Of a DNA stretch of 32,624 bases, positions 9,313 through 18,027 are shown piece after piece. Made by a program: the position numbers and the translations under genes. The notes below the pieces were generated by a model, which had not been told where the DNA came from, did not search any database, and saw only the letters and a program-made list of their open reading frames with translations. The stretch covers positions 1-32,624 of the forward strand of contig JACDNV010000023.1 in NCBI GenBank assembly GCA_017656425.1. The letters are read 5' to 3'. This DNA comes from Candidatus Neomarinimicrobiota bacterium. GTDB lineage: Bacteria; Fidelibacterota; UBA2242; B5-G15. Within the stretch, counting starts at the first letter, position 1. Every line of letters begins with the position of its first letter.

Positions 9313-10216
9313 ATTTACTCCATTTATTTATCGGTAAAATTTCACTCCACCAACCGCAAAAGATTCTATCATAATTGTAGTTAATTACTTCCATATACCT
9401 TTCTCTAAACCCTGGATTTTTCAATTTATATTTCAATTCTTTCATTTCGTCAAGTTTTCTTTTATATAGCAATTTTTCTTTTTCTAAGTGATTCCCCTCA
9501 CAAAATTCTATAAGATTTTTATAATGATTTGTTTTTACTTTTATCCCTAGCATAAGTCTTTTTTCATTAAGTTTATTACAGAATCCAACTAAATTGATCT
9601 CTGACTGACGATAATAGGTTTTTACCTCTTTGATAAATCTTCCCTTGCAACCATTCAATAATAATACAGTAAATATCCACCAATCAACTGCAATAATGTC
9701 TTTAGGAATATATAAGGATTTTATTTCTTTTACATTAACGGCCGTGTTTGACAATCCAAAGTAATTTTTATCTATAATTTCATCAATATTATCATATTCC
9801 ATTTTAACTCCCAAATGTAATAATACATTTGATCTAATTTTTTTCTTCTTAGAATCAACAAGTTCAATTTCATTAAACACAAAGGAATAATTTTTCAACA
9901 TTTCTTCTGAAAGAGAAATTCTATTTTTTGAATAGTAATCATCTGCATCGGTGAATATTATTGTCTCATATTGATTTTGAATTCCATATAATATTCCTTC
10001 ATATCTAATCTGCGCGAAGGACATTTTATCCTCAATATTAATTATTTTAATTCTTTTATGACATATCTTACTAATATCTAAATTGGCCTGATCATTTAAT
10101 ATTAACAAATCAAAATCATGTTCTATTTGAAATAATATTGTTGAAAAATAATCCTTTAAAAATTTCTCGACTCCTGGATAGACAACAACGATAACAAGTT
10201 TACTAGATTTCTTCAT
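9305..10216 (-). CDS. Glycosyltransferase-like protein (GT-A fold, family 2 type)
   Basis: This 303-residue protein starts with a beta-strand region (KLVIVVVYPG) and carries FTDADDYY (residues 88-95), a DXD-type motif for a nucleotide-sugar-bound metal. IDKNYFGLSNTAV and AVDWWIF follow at about residues 148-180. The length and layout fit a cytoplasmic GT-A glycosyltransferase that builds the surface glycan. The N-terminal donor-binding segment is weak against classical GT2, so the family assignment is moderate. Its end overlaps the neuB start by eight bases, indicating translational coupling. Confidence 0.65.
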   Translation of the reverse strand: MKKSSKLVIVVVYPGVEKFLKDYFSTILFQIEHDFDLLILNDQANLDISKICHKRIKIINIEDKMSFAQIRYEGILYGIQNQYETIIFTDADDYYSKNRISLSEEMLKNYSFVFNEIELVDSKKKKIRSNVLLHLGVKMEYDNIDEIIDKNYFGLSNTAVNVKEIKSLYIPKDIIAVDWWIFTVLLLNGCKGRFIKEVKTYYRQSEINLVGFCNKLNEKRLMLGIKVKTNHYKNLIEFCEGNHLEKEKLLYKRKLDEMKELKYKLKNPGFRERYMEVINYNYDRIFCGWWSEILPINKWSKYA

Positions 10217-10256
10217 TTTAAAAAATTTTAAATGTTTTGTACTTCATAAAACATAT

Positions 10257-10895
10257 TCATTTTATTCTCTTCCCAGGGTTTCCAACGATAACTGCATTAT
10301 CCGGAATATCTTTTATTATAACACTCCCTGCACCAACAATAACATTTTTTCCTATTCTTACACCTTGAATTATTGTGCTCCCAATACCTATAAAACTTAA
10401 ATCTCCTATTTCTACACCACCTGAAATGTGGGCACCAGGTGCAATATGACAGTGATCTCCTATTCTGCAGTCATGGTCTACTTGCGCGCCTGTATTTATA
10501 ATAGTATTCTTTCCTATGGTAGTATCAATATTAACCACACAACCAGGCATAATAACTGTCCCATCTCCTACTTCTACAGTTTTATCAACAATAGCTTCAG
10601 GTGAGACTATGACAGGAAATTTAAATCTTAATTTTTCAGAGATTTTAAATAATTCTAATCTCTTCGTATTATTTCTTATGCTACCAATAGTAATTAAGGC
10701 ATGAGTTATACCTTTTTTTCGGAAATACTCCAAATTCTCATCTGTGCCTATAACTTTAACTCCTTCTACTGAATTCCCTACACTATTATTATCAACAATG
10801 CCTATGATTTTAAAACATTTAAGTTTATTTAAAACAGAAATAATAACTTTACAATGGCCACCACCTCCTATTAAAATCAATAAGGGCTTTTTCAT
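10257..10895 (-). CDS. neuD: NeuD-family sugar acetyltransferase (left-handed beta-helix)
   Basis: This 212-residue protein has the NeuD/PglD layout. Residues 1-75 form a Rossmann-like N-domain with LILIGGGGHCKVIISVL. Residues 95-205 are hexapeptide repeats (VEVGDGTVIMPGCVVN, GDHCHIAPGAHISGG, IGIGSTIIQGVRIG), ending in DNAVIVGNPGKRI. Members use acetyl-CoA to N-acetylate an amino sugar precursor or O-acetylate a nonulosonic acid. Next to legB/legC relics, N-acetylation of the 4-amino sugar made by LegC is a strong possibility. It is separated from the legC pseudogene stop by 34 bp. Confidence 0.85.
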   Translation of the reverse strand: MKKPLLILIGGGGHCKVIISVLNKLKCFKIIGIVDNNSVGNSVEGVKVIGTDENLEYFRKKGITHALITIGSIRNNTKRLELFKISEKLRFKFPVIVSPEAIVDKTVEVGDGTVIMPGCVVNIDTTIGKNTIINTGAQVDHDCRIGDHCHIAPGAHISGGVEIGDLSFIGIGSTIIQGVRIGKNVIVGAGSVIIKDIPDNAVIVGNPGKRIK

Positions 10896-10929
10896 ATTTT
10901 ATTCACTTTTAATAGTTCAATTATATATT

Positions 10930-12053
10930 CTATTTTATTATTTTAAAATTTACTGAAAATAGGATATTTAAAGTTTTCTCAAGCATATCATAAGCTTTCT
11001 CAATTTTATTGCGCTGACAATTTAAATAAGGATTCTGTAAATGTAAATGACGTAGATACCATATAGGCCGTGTTTGGACTCTGTTTTCATACAGGTATGC
11101 CATTAATTATTCCCTAACCTTCCCATATACCATTTTATCAATCTGTAGACAGTAAAACTAATAATTGGAGACCGCACAATCTTGAGTATCTGCAAGATGT
11201 AAACAAGGAATATTATCTGTCTTTCTCTTATAAAGCAAATAATTCCGCTTTTTATATTAATATAATTTATTAATTGTTCTAATTGAGCTAAGCATAAAGC
11301 TGCCTGTATATTAATTAAACAGAAATTATAGTCGATTTAATATATCGTATAGGATTATCCTTTGCTTGTGTTGTTAGATATTTAGCTCTCTCAGCGTATT
11401 TTCTATTTGTTACAATCATTCTTCCACCACCAGCTGCAATAATTTTATTTCGATTAAAGGAGTAACAACTAATATCACCAACAGGTTCTATGTAGCAATT
11501 TTTTAAGGGAACTTTGTAATAATAAGTTCATAGGCTTTCGGCAACATCCTTCACAACCTTAATATTTTTTTCATTATAGATTGTTAATAACTCTTTCATT
11601 TTAACTGCATTTCCAAATATATGAACTGGAATGATTGCTGATATTCTTCTTTTCGTCTTTTTATTATATGTAGACCCATTCTTTAAAAAGTCATTTTTTT
11701 AATAAATTATAATGTTTTCTCGACATCAATATTGTAATAATCATCACAATCTATAAAAATAGACTCAGCATTTAAGTATCTAACTACATTAACTGTAGCA
11801 ATAAAGGTCATAGTAGGTACAATAACTTCGCCTTCAGGCATTACACCTACCAATCGAATTGCTACATGTAAAGCCGAAGTTCCATTTATACAAGCAATTG
11901 TATATTTTGCAACTGTAAATTTGCAAATGTAATTCTCAAATTCTTCCACATATTTACCAGATGAAATACCCATTCACTATCTGGGCATTCTTTAATAAAT
12001 TTCCACTCATTACCTTTAATACTTGGTACCGACAAAGGAATAAAATCAGACAT
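10930..12053 (-). pseudogene. legC-type PLP aminotransferase, decayed
   Basis: From ATG 12053 the reading begins MSDFIPLSVPSIKGNEWKF, a typical LegC start. A one-base shift near position 11970 leads into GKYVEEFENYI, INGTSALHVAIRLVGV, VPTMTFIATVN and FIDCDDYYNID, where a stop occurs. Past it, in other frames, are ISAIIPVHIFGN, CYSFNRNKIIAAGGGRMIVT (with the PLP lysine) and the tail RVQTRPIWYLRHLH to KIEKAYDMLEKTLN, ending with TAG at 10930. The span corresponds to about 374 codons, nearly full length. The enzyme would aminate the 4-keto sugar from LegB. Multiple stops and shifts show it is no longer functional. Confidence 0.9.
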
Positions 12054-12129
12054 TATAAATCCTTGTCTTATAAATATCCAAATTGTTCTCGAACCATTCT
12101 ATGAGTCCACTTAAAGAACTGATATTTAT
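12046..12129 (-). pseudogene. C-terminal remnant of legB-type NAD-dependent dehydratase
   Basis: About 27 codons read INISSLSGLIEWFENN then LDIYKTRIYNV and a stop that overlaps the ATG of the legC pseudogene. The IEWF...N...YKT.IYN ending is characteristic of LegB-type UDP-GlcNAc 4,6-dehydratases, and legB directly preceding legC is the usual order. Immediately upstream the frame is closed (TAG at 12130-12132) and the body of the gene is missing. The matching N-terminus is at 19050-19298. Confidence 0.75.
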
Positions 12130-12295
12130 CTATTCCATGTTTTTTGCTTATTCGGAGACATTCATTAAGGATAATATTCACTTTCTTTTGTAATCCTGAC
12201 TAATGCTTTCTTTGGAGTTCAGGACAACTATATATGAACAAGATTTTCAAGAAAAAGACAAAAAAGCAAACATCTTCACCGATGGGCCTGATATA

Positions 12296-12470
12296 TTAGT
12301 AAATCCTGCTAAAATTTACCATTATTGAATTACAAAAGGCATAGAGCATAGTTTTAAACCAGCATCTGACGAGTAGTTTGCCCTTCCAGTTAAACCTCTT
12401 TAGAAACTCCTTTATTGTTGCTTCAATATTTGAATATAATGTTCTACACTCCAATGTTAATTTATACTCT
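12296..12470 (-). pseudogene. Transposase C-terminal remnant
   Basis: On the minus strand an open stretch reads SNIEATIKEFLKRFNWKG, KLLVRCWFKTMLYAF then CNSIMVNFSRIY before a stop at 12296. The pattern EAT..EF...KGKL.VR followed by an AF..I.VN..RI tail resembles the C-terminus of several DDE transposases. No catalytic domain is left. It sits directly beside the legB C-terminal remnant and may mark how that gene was broken. The rest of the gap between 12130 and 12578 holds no gene I can recognise. Confidence 0.5.
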
Positions 12471-12578
12471 TACATTAAAACACTGCTTAACAGGAAATTC
12501 TATCAAGTGGAATCCTATAAATCCTGCCCCAACTGAAACCAAAGTAATATATTGTGCCAATGTCATTTTTACCCTCAA

Positions 12579-13718
12579 CTACAATATATTTTTCAATAAT
12601 TGTACTAAATCATCCTTACTGATAATTCGTGGATTATTTATCATCCGTTTAGGATTAAATCCATTTTTTACAATAATACTTATACCCTCTTTGTTAATTC
12701 CCAACTTTAATAATCTTGTTTCTAATCCAATTTCTTTCATAGTACTAATAAATTTATCCCTTGCCTTTTGATAAGTGTCTACATTCAAAATTTTAAAAAG
12801 ATTAAACATTATTTTTCTTACAAACATTACTCCTCTATTATCTTGCAAGTTATGAGAGTCAACATCACAATTAAGTCTCATAAGATATGGTAATGTTAAA
12901 GCAACTGCATGTCCATGGGGAATATTATAATAAGATGTTAAAGGATAAGATAAAGAATGAGCAGCTGTGGTTTTAGCAATATTGATTGCTTTACCTGCGA
13001 GATTACTACCTAATAGCATATTTTTTCTTGATATTTTATCTGGATTGTTTACAGCATTTACAATATTATTTAAAATTATTTTTAATGCTTTTTTACTATA
13101 CTTCCTCGATTCTTCAGTTGAATTAACGGACCAATACGATTCAATTGCATGACATAATGCATCCATTCCAGAACATGCAGCAACATACGGTGGAAGACTT
13201 TCTGTAAAAACTGGATCTAATATAGCATAGTCAGGCATCAACAAATCATTTTCTAGAGAAAACTTTTGTTTATTAATATATATAACTGAGAAACAGGTCG
13301 ATTCAGCTCCAGAGCCCGCAGTAGTGGGTATCGCAATTGTAGGAATTTTTTTTTTGGTTGTTAGCGAATTATTATTAATAATTTTTTCTATATCATCCTC
13401 TTGTGTATATAAAATTGAAATAGATTTCGCCATATCTAAAACACTGCCGCCTCCAATCCCAATTATTAAATCAGATTTTGACTTTTTAAACTCCTTAATC
13501 CCTTTTTTAATATCTTCAATTTTTGGGTTTGGATCAAAGTCATTAAATTTAATTGTATCATACTTATTAAAAACAACCTTAAATAAATTTTTAGCACCAC
13601 ATAGTTCAAAAGATTTTTTGCCAGTTACAACGAAAATTTTTTTAGGATTATGTTTATTTAAAATATCTTTTAATTTCTTATATTTACCATATCCAGCATA
13701 TATTATTTGATTCACCAA
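12579..13718 (-). CDS. Iron-type alcohol dehydrogenase, probable phosphonoacetaldehyde reductase
   Basis: This 379-residue protein is a group III (iron-containing) alcohol dehydrogenase. It has the NAD(P)-binding motif GIGGGSVLDMAK (87-98) and PTTAGSGAESTCF (131-143). Metal ligands are predicted as Asp186 and His190 (GMDALCHAIES), His254 (AAHSLSYPL) and His268 (IPHGHAVAL). Directly after a phosphonopyruvate decarboxylase, members of this family reduce phosphonoacetaldehyde to 2-hydroxyethylphosphonate, pulling the unfavourable mutase equilibrium forward. Its start is one base from the stop of the decarboxylase, indicating coupled expression. No aminoethylphosphonate transaminase lies in the operon, which favours the hydroxyethyl product over 2-AEP. 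Confidence 0.85.
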   Translation of the reverse strand: MVNQIIYAGYGKYKKLKDILNKHNPKKIFVVTGKKSFELCGAKNLFKVVFNKYDTIKFNDFDPNPKIEDIKKGIKEFKKSKSDLIIGIGGGSVLDMAKSISILYTQEDDIEKIINNNSLTTKKKIPTIAIPTTAGSGAESTCFSVIYINKQKFSLENDLLMPDYAILDPVFTESLPPYVAACSGMDALCHAIESYWSVNSTEESRKYSKKALKIILNNIVNAVNNPDKISRKNMLLGSNLAGKAINIAKTTAAHSLSYPLTSYYNIPHGHAVALTLPYLMRLNCDVDSHNLQDNRGVMFVRKIMFNLFKILNVDTYQKARDKFISTMKEIGLETRLLKLGINKEGISIIVKNGFNPKRMINNPRIISKDDLVQLLKNIL

Positions 13719-13719
13719 T

Positions 13720-14847
13720 TTACTCCTTTAAAAAGTTCATAAAATCTATCTTGTTTTGTTTCGGGGCAATAGTAGGCCTACCCAAATTTTTTCTAGCTCC
13801 TTTATTTATTTTTAATTCCAATAACGAAGGCCCATCTATGGATTTTAATTTCTCTAGTGATTTTATAATTCCTTTTTTTGTTTCTGCACTAAACACATTC
13901 CTATAGCCACACGCCTTTGCTATCTCTGGGATATTTATTTTAAAAGCAACCGTTTGTAATCCACCCACTGAATCATGTGCACCATTATTAAAAACAATGT
14001 GTTTAAAATTTCTGGGGGAAATCGCTCCCACAGTAGCTAGTGCACCCATATGCATTATTAAAGCACCATCACCATCAAAACAATAGACATTCCTATTTGA
14101 TTTTTCAGTAGCTATCGATAAAGCAATTTGTGATGCATGTCCCATGGATCCTATTGTCAAAAATTCTTTTTCGTGTCCCTGCCTTTTTAATTCCCTATAC
14201 TCAAATAATTCTCTTGAAATCTTTCCAGTAGTCGAAACAATTATATCATCTGGATCCAAATTATCAACTATCAATTTTAAAGCTTCTTCCCTATATAAAG
14301 TATATGATAATTCTTCGTTTCTCGATGATTGATACTGAGAAAAAGTCCCCTTCCTAACAACGAATGCATACGGACATTTATTAAGTTTTATAATTTTAAC
14401 TGCCTTTTTAATTTCCTCTGAAGTCTCTTCCATATCCTCAGGTAAAATAGAATAAGGAATTTCTAATACTTCTAGTAGCTTTAATGTAATTTTACCCTGT
14501 TTTACATGTTGAGGTTCGTCCTTTTTACCGGGTTCGCCTCGCCAACCAATTAATAAAATCATCGGTATACCATATACTTCTATGTCAGCAAGCGATACAA
14601 GTGGATTAATAGCATTTCCTTGTCCAGAATTTTGCATATAAACAAGACCATACTTCCCCGTTGCAAGATAATAACCTGCAGCTAATGCAACAGCATTGCC
14701 TTCATTTGCAGCTATTATATTTTTCTTACCTTCGACATTATCATATATGAATGAACAAAAGTCTTTTAATAGAGAATCTGGAACTCCAGTAAAAAAATCT
14801 ATGTTATTACTTAACAACAAATTATAAAATTGCTCACATTGTATCAT
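13720..14847 (-). CDS. aepY: Phosphonopyruvate decarboxylase
   Basis: This 375-residue thiamine-diphosphate enzyme has the N-terminal half FFTGVPDSLLKDFCSF and NEGNAVALAAGYYLATG (catalytic Glu region), followed by YMQNSGQGNAINPL and IGWRGEPGKKDEPQH, which are diagnostic of phosphonopyruvate decarboxylases. The C-terminal half has the ThDP/metal site GDGALIMHMGALATVG followed by FNNGAHDSVGGLQT. It converts 3-phosphonopyruvate to phosphonoacetaldehyde, the irreversible step of most phosphonate pathways. It lies 25 bp after the mutase gene and one base before the dehydrogenase. Identification is firm. Confidence 0.95.
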   Translation of the reverse strand: MIQCEQFYNLLLSNNIDFFTGVPDSLLKDFCSFIYDNVEGKKNIIAANEGNAVALAAGYYLATGKYGLVYMQNSGQGNAINPLVSLADIEVYGIPMILLIGWRGEPGKKDEPQHVKQGKITLKLLEVLEIPYSILPEDMEETSEEIKKAVKIIKLNKCPYAFVVRKGTFSQYQSSRNEELSYTLYREEALKLIVDNLDPDDIIVSTTGKISRELFEYRELKRQGHEKEFLTIGSMGHASQIALSIATEKSNRNVYCFDGDGALIMHMGALATVGAISPRNFKHIVFNNGAHDSVGGLQTVAFKINIPEIAKACGYRNVFSAETKKGIIKSLEKLKSIDGPSLLELKINKGARKNLGRPTIAPKQNKIDFMNFLKE

Positions 14848-14872
14848 AACTGCCCTTCTTACTTTTTTATAC

Positions 14873-16189
14873 CTATTTACTTCCTGGGATTAAAGTTATT
14901 AATTCTTTTATAGGGAAACAATACTTCTCAGCTTCTAACGCTCTACCATTTTTTAGGATAGTCTTAGCAACTTTAACCATAGCTGGATAAGCACTCCTTA
15001 GTAAATGATTTGCATATATAACTAGATTCACTCCTGCATCCACCAACTCACTTTCTGTTATTCCATTATATGTCGTTGGTACTACAATCAGTGGCATTCT
15101 CTTTCGTAACTTATTATATTCTTTACAAAATGATAATATTTCTTTAGGAGATTTTTCTTTACTGTGAATTAATATTCCATCAGCACCGGCATCAATGTAT
15201 GCTTCAGCCCTTCTTAATGCATCAGGTAATCCTTTTTTAAGAATCAAGCTTTCAATTCTTGCAATAATCATAAAATCATTTGTTATCTGGGCTTTTTTCC
15301 CTTGCTTAATTTTATATGACATACTTTCTATTGAATCTTGGGTTTGTAAAACCTCTGTTCCGAAAAGAGAATTTTTCTTTAGGCCAATTTTATCCTCAAT
15401 CACAACAGCAGATACACCTAATCGTTCTAAAGTTTTTACCATGAAAACAAAATGTTCTGGTTTACCACCAGTATCTCCATCAAAAATTATGGGTTTAGTT
15501 GTAACCTCAAGTATTTGATTTATAGTATTAAGTCTAGAAGTAAAATCTACGCATTCTATATCTGGTTTTCCTTTTGCTGTAGAATCTGTTAAGCTACTAA
15601 GCCATATTCCATCGAACTCTTCAATTTTACCGTTTTTGTCTACTTTTATGTTTTCAATTATTAAACCAGTTAATCCATTGTGTGCTTCAAGAAATTTTAT
15701 TATAGGTTTATTGTCTATTAATCGTTTTAACATACTAAGTCTAATTTCTGGAGTCGTTCCTATTTCTAAAATCTTTGATTTTATATAGCTTGAAGACACT
15801 CCCTTCGTATAAGGAACCTCTATTAATTGTCCCCCCCACTCTTTTAACACTTCAGTAACTCTTTTTCTTACTTTTCTTTGGACCCCAGTCCTCCAATCAT
15901 CTCCATGCACCACATAATCTGGTTTATATTTCCTTAAATTAGGGACATAATCAAGAGTTTCTTGAGGTACTACTTTGCTTACACCTTTAATATTTTCGAC
16001 AATCCTCTTTCTTTGTTCAAAAGTAAGAAAAGGTACTCTTTTATAACTAGCAATAGCTGTATCAGTAAGTAATCCAACTATTACTTCTCCTAACTCATGT
16101 GCTTTTTTAATTACGTTTATATGTCCGTGATGAATTATATCTGCACTCATTCCTACATAAACTTTTTTTGTTTTGATTGGTTTCATCAT
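14873..16189 (-). CDS. aepX: Cytidylyltransferase-like domain fused to PEP phosphomutase
   Basis: This 438-residue protein has two domains. Residues 1-142 are a TagD/GCT-type nucleotidyltransferase with [21 protein letters not shown] (the HXGH motif is residues 20-23), [10 protein letters not shown] (93-102) and a [12 protein letters not shown] motif (129-140) in the place of the family's RTxGISTT. Residues 150-438 are PEP mutase, with IIFDGDTGG (234-242), the diagnostic [10 protein letters not shown] loop (265-274) and [12 protein letters not shown]. The mutase makes phosphonopyruvate; the N-domain probably activates the final phosphonate with CTP (inference). The fusion is known in other bacteria. 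AGGAAGGAG directly abuts two ATGs, so the second codon may be the real start. It heads the aepX-aepY-dehydrogenase operon. Confidence 0.93.
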   Translation of the reverse strand: MMKPIKTKKVYVGMSADIIHHGHINVIKKAHELGEVIVGLLTDTAIASYKRVPFLTFEQRKRIVENIKGVSKVVPQETLDYVPNLRKYKPDYVVHGDDWRTGVQRKVRKRVTEVLKEWGGQLIEVPYTKGVSSSYIKSKILEIGTTPEIRLSMLKRLIDNKPIIKFLEAHNGLTGLIIENIKVDKNGKIEEFDGIWLSSLTDSTAKGKPDIECVDFTSRLNTINQILEVTTKPIIFDGDTGGKPEHFVFMVKTLERLGVSAVVIEDKIGLKKNSLFGTEVLQTQDSIESMSYKIKQGKKAQITNDFMIIARIESLILKKGLPDALRRAEAYIDAGADGILIHSKEKSPKEILSFCKEYNKLRKRMPLIVVPTTYNGITESELVDAGVNLVIYANHLLRSAYPAMVKVAKTILKNGRALEAEKYCFPIKELITLIPGSK

Positions 16190-16350
16190 CTCCTTCCTAT
16201 CTTATTTTTTAGCATCAAATTAACAAATATTATATTCAATATATTCATATTAATGAAAGCTTTGAATTAATTCCTATTTTTATATTTTCTGGTAATTTTC
16301 TCAGGAATCAGTAATCAATTTTTTTGAATTTGAGGATAATTTTGATGAAG

Positions 16351-16715
16351 TTACCCAATTCTAACTCCAACTATTTGAAAATTCAACCCCTGAATTGGTC
16401 TTTTTTCGACCTTCTCCGTAAGACTAAAACCAACAAACCGTTGAAAACTCAAGCGATCGATCAGTGCATCTTCCAGTACCGGATCACTTAGATTATATAA
16501 ATATTGCAGAAAAAGAATCTTTATCATTATACTACCCAAGAATACTGGATCTGCCACTACGCGAAGGCTTATAGCTCTTTTATACCGCCTCTACAAGGTA
16601 GGACCAATATATCAACTGGTTAACCTTTTGCAATAATTTGTCTGTTCTCGCTCGTTTCTTGCGATTAGAAAAAGCAGTATCTAAAAGATTTAGTTTGCCT
16701 GCAGGTTTTCTGATC
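16351..16715 (-). pseudogene. IS5-type transposase N-terminal remnant
   Basis: One frame reads KPAGKLNLLDTAFSNRKKRA and TDKLLQKVNQLIYW, then a stop. After a shift, the next frame reads IMIKILFLQYLYNLSDPVLE and DALIDRLSFQRFVGFSLTEK before ending at 16351. These blocks in this order are the N-terminal dimerisation/DNA-binding region of IS5-family transposases. The catalytic part is missing. The fragment separates the DegT gene from the phosphonate operon. The remaining 16190-16350 and 16716-16850 hold nothing I can identify. Confidence 0.75.
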
Positions 16716-16851
16716 AGCTGATTTACCTCCTATCTTCCATGTTTTTCAAGAAGATAGCTTTTCTAAGGATAAAACTCAATACAAAAATCATTGTTGATAT
16801 ATTTCAATTAAATCAAAGATTTCTCTTAATTTAATTCTGGCTTTGTTTCTA

Positions 16852-18024
16852 TTATTTTTTTTCATTTCTATACCCACTTGGAATATTTACAATTCTATCC
16901 TCAAACCATTCAGAGTTATCTAAGTTACCCTTTTGACAATCTTTATACATTTCCAATTTATTCATCAATCGCCAAATCGGACGTGTCATTACACCATTTG
17001 AATTTGTCTCTTCGAGAAATTTATCTCGTTCTTTTTTGTCTTTTAATTGAACACAATTAAGCCAGAAGTTAGATCGTGAGTTTTTGGGTTCATTTACAAA
17101 TTTAATAATTTCATTATCTGATTGCTCAAGTGCCGAAAAAAAGCTTTTATATAACTTAGCAGTTTGGCGTTTGTTTTCAATTATCATCTCTATATTTTCC
17201 ATTTGGGCTACACCGATTGCTGCGGTTACGTTTGTCATACGATAATTGTATCCAATTTCGTCATGAATATATTCCCATTTATGTGGTACTTTCGCTGTTG
17301 TGGTAATATGTTTTGCTTTTTCCGCAAATGCTTCATCATCGGTGATAATCACTCCCCCGCCGCCTGTGGTAATTGTTTTATTGCCGTTATAACTGATGAT
17401 TCCAGCTAAACCAAATGTTCCAGTGTGCTTATTTTTATAAAGAGAACCCAGTGACTCTGCAGCATCTTCAATTACTGGAATATGGTATTTATCAGCAATC
17501 TCAACAATCTCATCAATTCTGCAGGGGAAGCCGAATGTGTGCATGGGAACAATTGCAGATATCGGTTGGTTTGTTGATTTATTGATTTGTTGATTTGTGT
17601 CTGGATCATATTTGCTGTTTTTAGATAGCCAGTCATCTAATTTTTCCGGTGACATCCCCATGGTGTCTAAATCCACGTCTATAAAAACCGGGTTAGCACC
17701 GCAGTGTGATATGGCATTTGCAGTAGCGACAAATGTCAAAGGTTGAGTAATGACTTCATCCCCGGGTTTAACTCCGGCTAATTGTAGCGCTACTTGCAAA
17801 GCAGTCGTTCCGTTAACAACAGCTACTGCATACTTGGCACCGGTGTATTCAGCCGTCATCTCTTCAAATTGAGTAACATATTTACCCACATAAGAAACAA
17901 ACGTTGAATCAATGCAATCATTGATATATTTTTTTTCGTTACCCAAAAATACAGGCTCGTGAAGGATAACCTGCTCTTTATTCCCATAAATTTTCTTGAT
18001 AAACCTAACCACTTTCTCAAACAT
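16852..18024 (-). CDS. DegT/DnrJ/EryC1/StrS PLP-dependent sugar aminotransferase
   Basis: The protein is 390 residues and complete. Family motifs are YAVAVVNGTTALQVALQLAG (65-84), QPLTFVATANA, IEDAAESLGS (185-194) and the PLP lysine in SYNGNKTITTGGGG (Lys216). The C-terminal MTRPIWRLMNKLEMYKDC resembles LegC-type enzymes that aminate 4-keto-6-deoxy sugars. It may have taken over from the decayed legC, although the upstream dehydratase gene is of a different type from legB. An unusual segment NQQINKSTNQP (144-154) lies between two strands and is encoded by a TTGATTTGT-like simple repeat. The start is three bases from the stop of the epimerase gene, so the two are co-translated. Confidence 0.9.
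   Translation of the reverse strand: MFEKVVRFIKKIYGNKEQVILHEPVFLGNEKKYINDCIDSTFVSYVGKYVTQFEEMTAEYTGAKYAVAVVNGTTALQVALQLAGVKPGDEVITQPLTFVATANAISHCGANPVFIDVDLDTMGMSPEKLDDWLSKNSKYDPDTNQQINKSTNQPISAIVPMHTFGFPCRIDEIVEIADKYHIPVIEDAAESLGSLYKNKHTGTFGLAGIISYNGNKTITTGGGGVIITDDEAFAEKAKHITTTAKVPHKWEYIHDEIGYNYRMTNVTAAIGVAQMENIEMIIENKRQTAKLYKSFFSALEQSDNEIIKFVNEPKNSRSNFWLNCVQLKDKKERDKFLEETNSNGVMTRPIWRLMNKLEMYKDCQKGNLDNSEWFEDRIVNIPSGYRNEKK
17560..17600. repeat. In-frame simple repeat inside an aminotransferase gene
   Basis: The plus strand reads TTTGTTGATT, TATTGATTTG, TTGATTTGTG in near-tandem units of about 8-9 bases. On the coding strand this yields NQQINKSTNQP, inserted where related proteins have a short loop. 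The reading frame is kept. Confidence 0.7.
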
Positions 18025-18027
18025 TAC

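Noticed and set aside
12415-12771. 118-codon plus-strand frame
   Set aside because: Its 3' half is antisense to the iron-type alcohol dehydrogenase, and the remainder is antisense to a transposase relic.
5169-16189. Complete legionaminic acid pathway
   Set aside because: legB and legC are broken and no LegG/NeuC-type hydrolysing epimerase is present, so the window alone does not encode the whole pathway.
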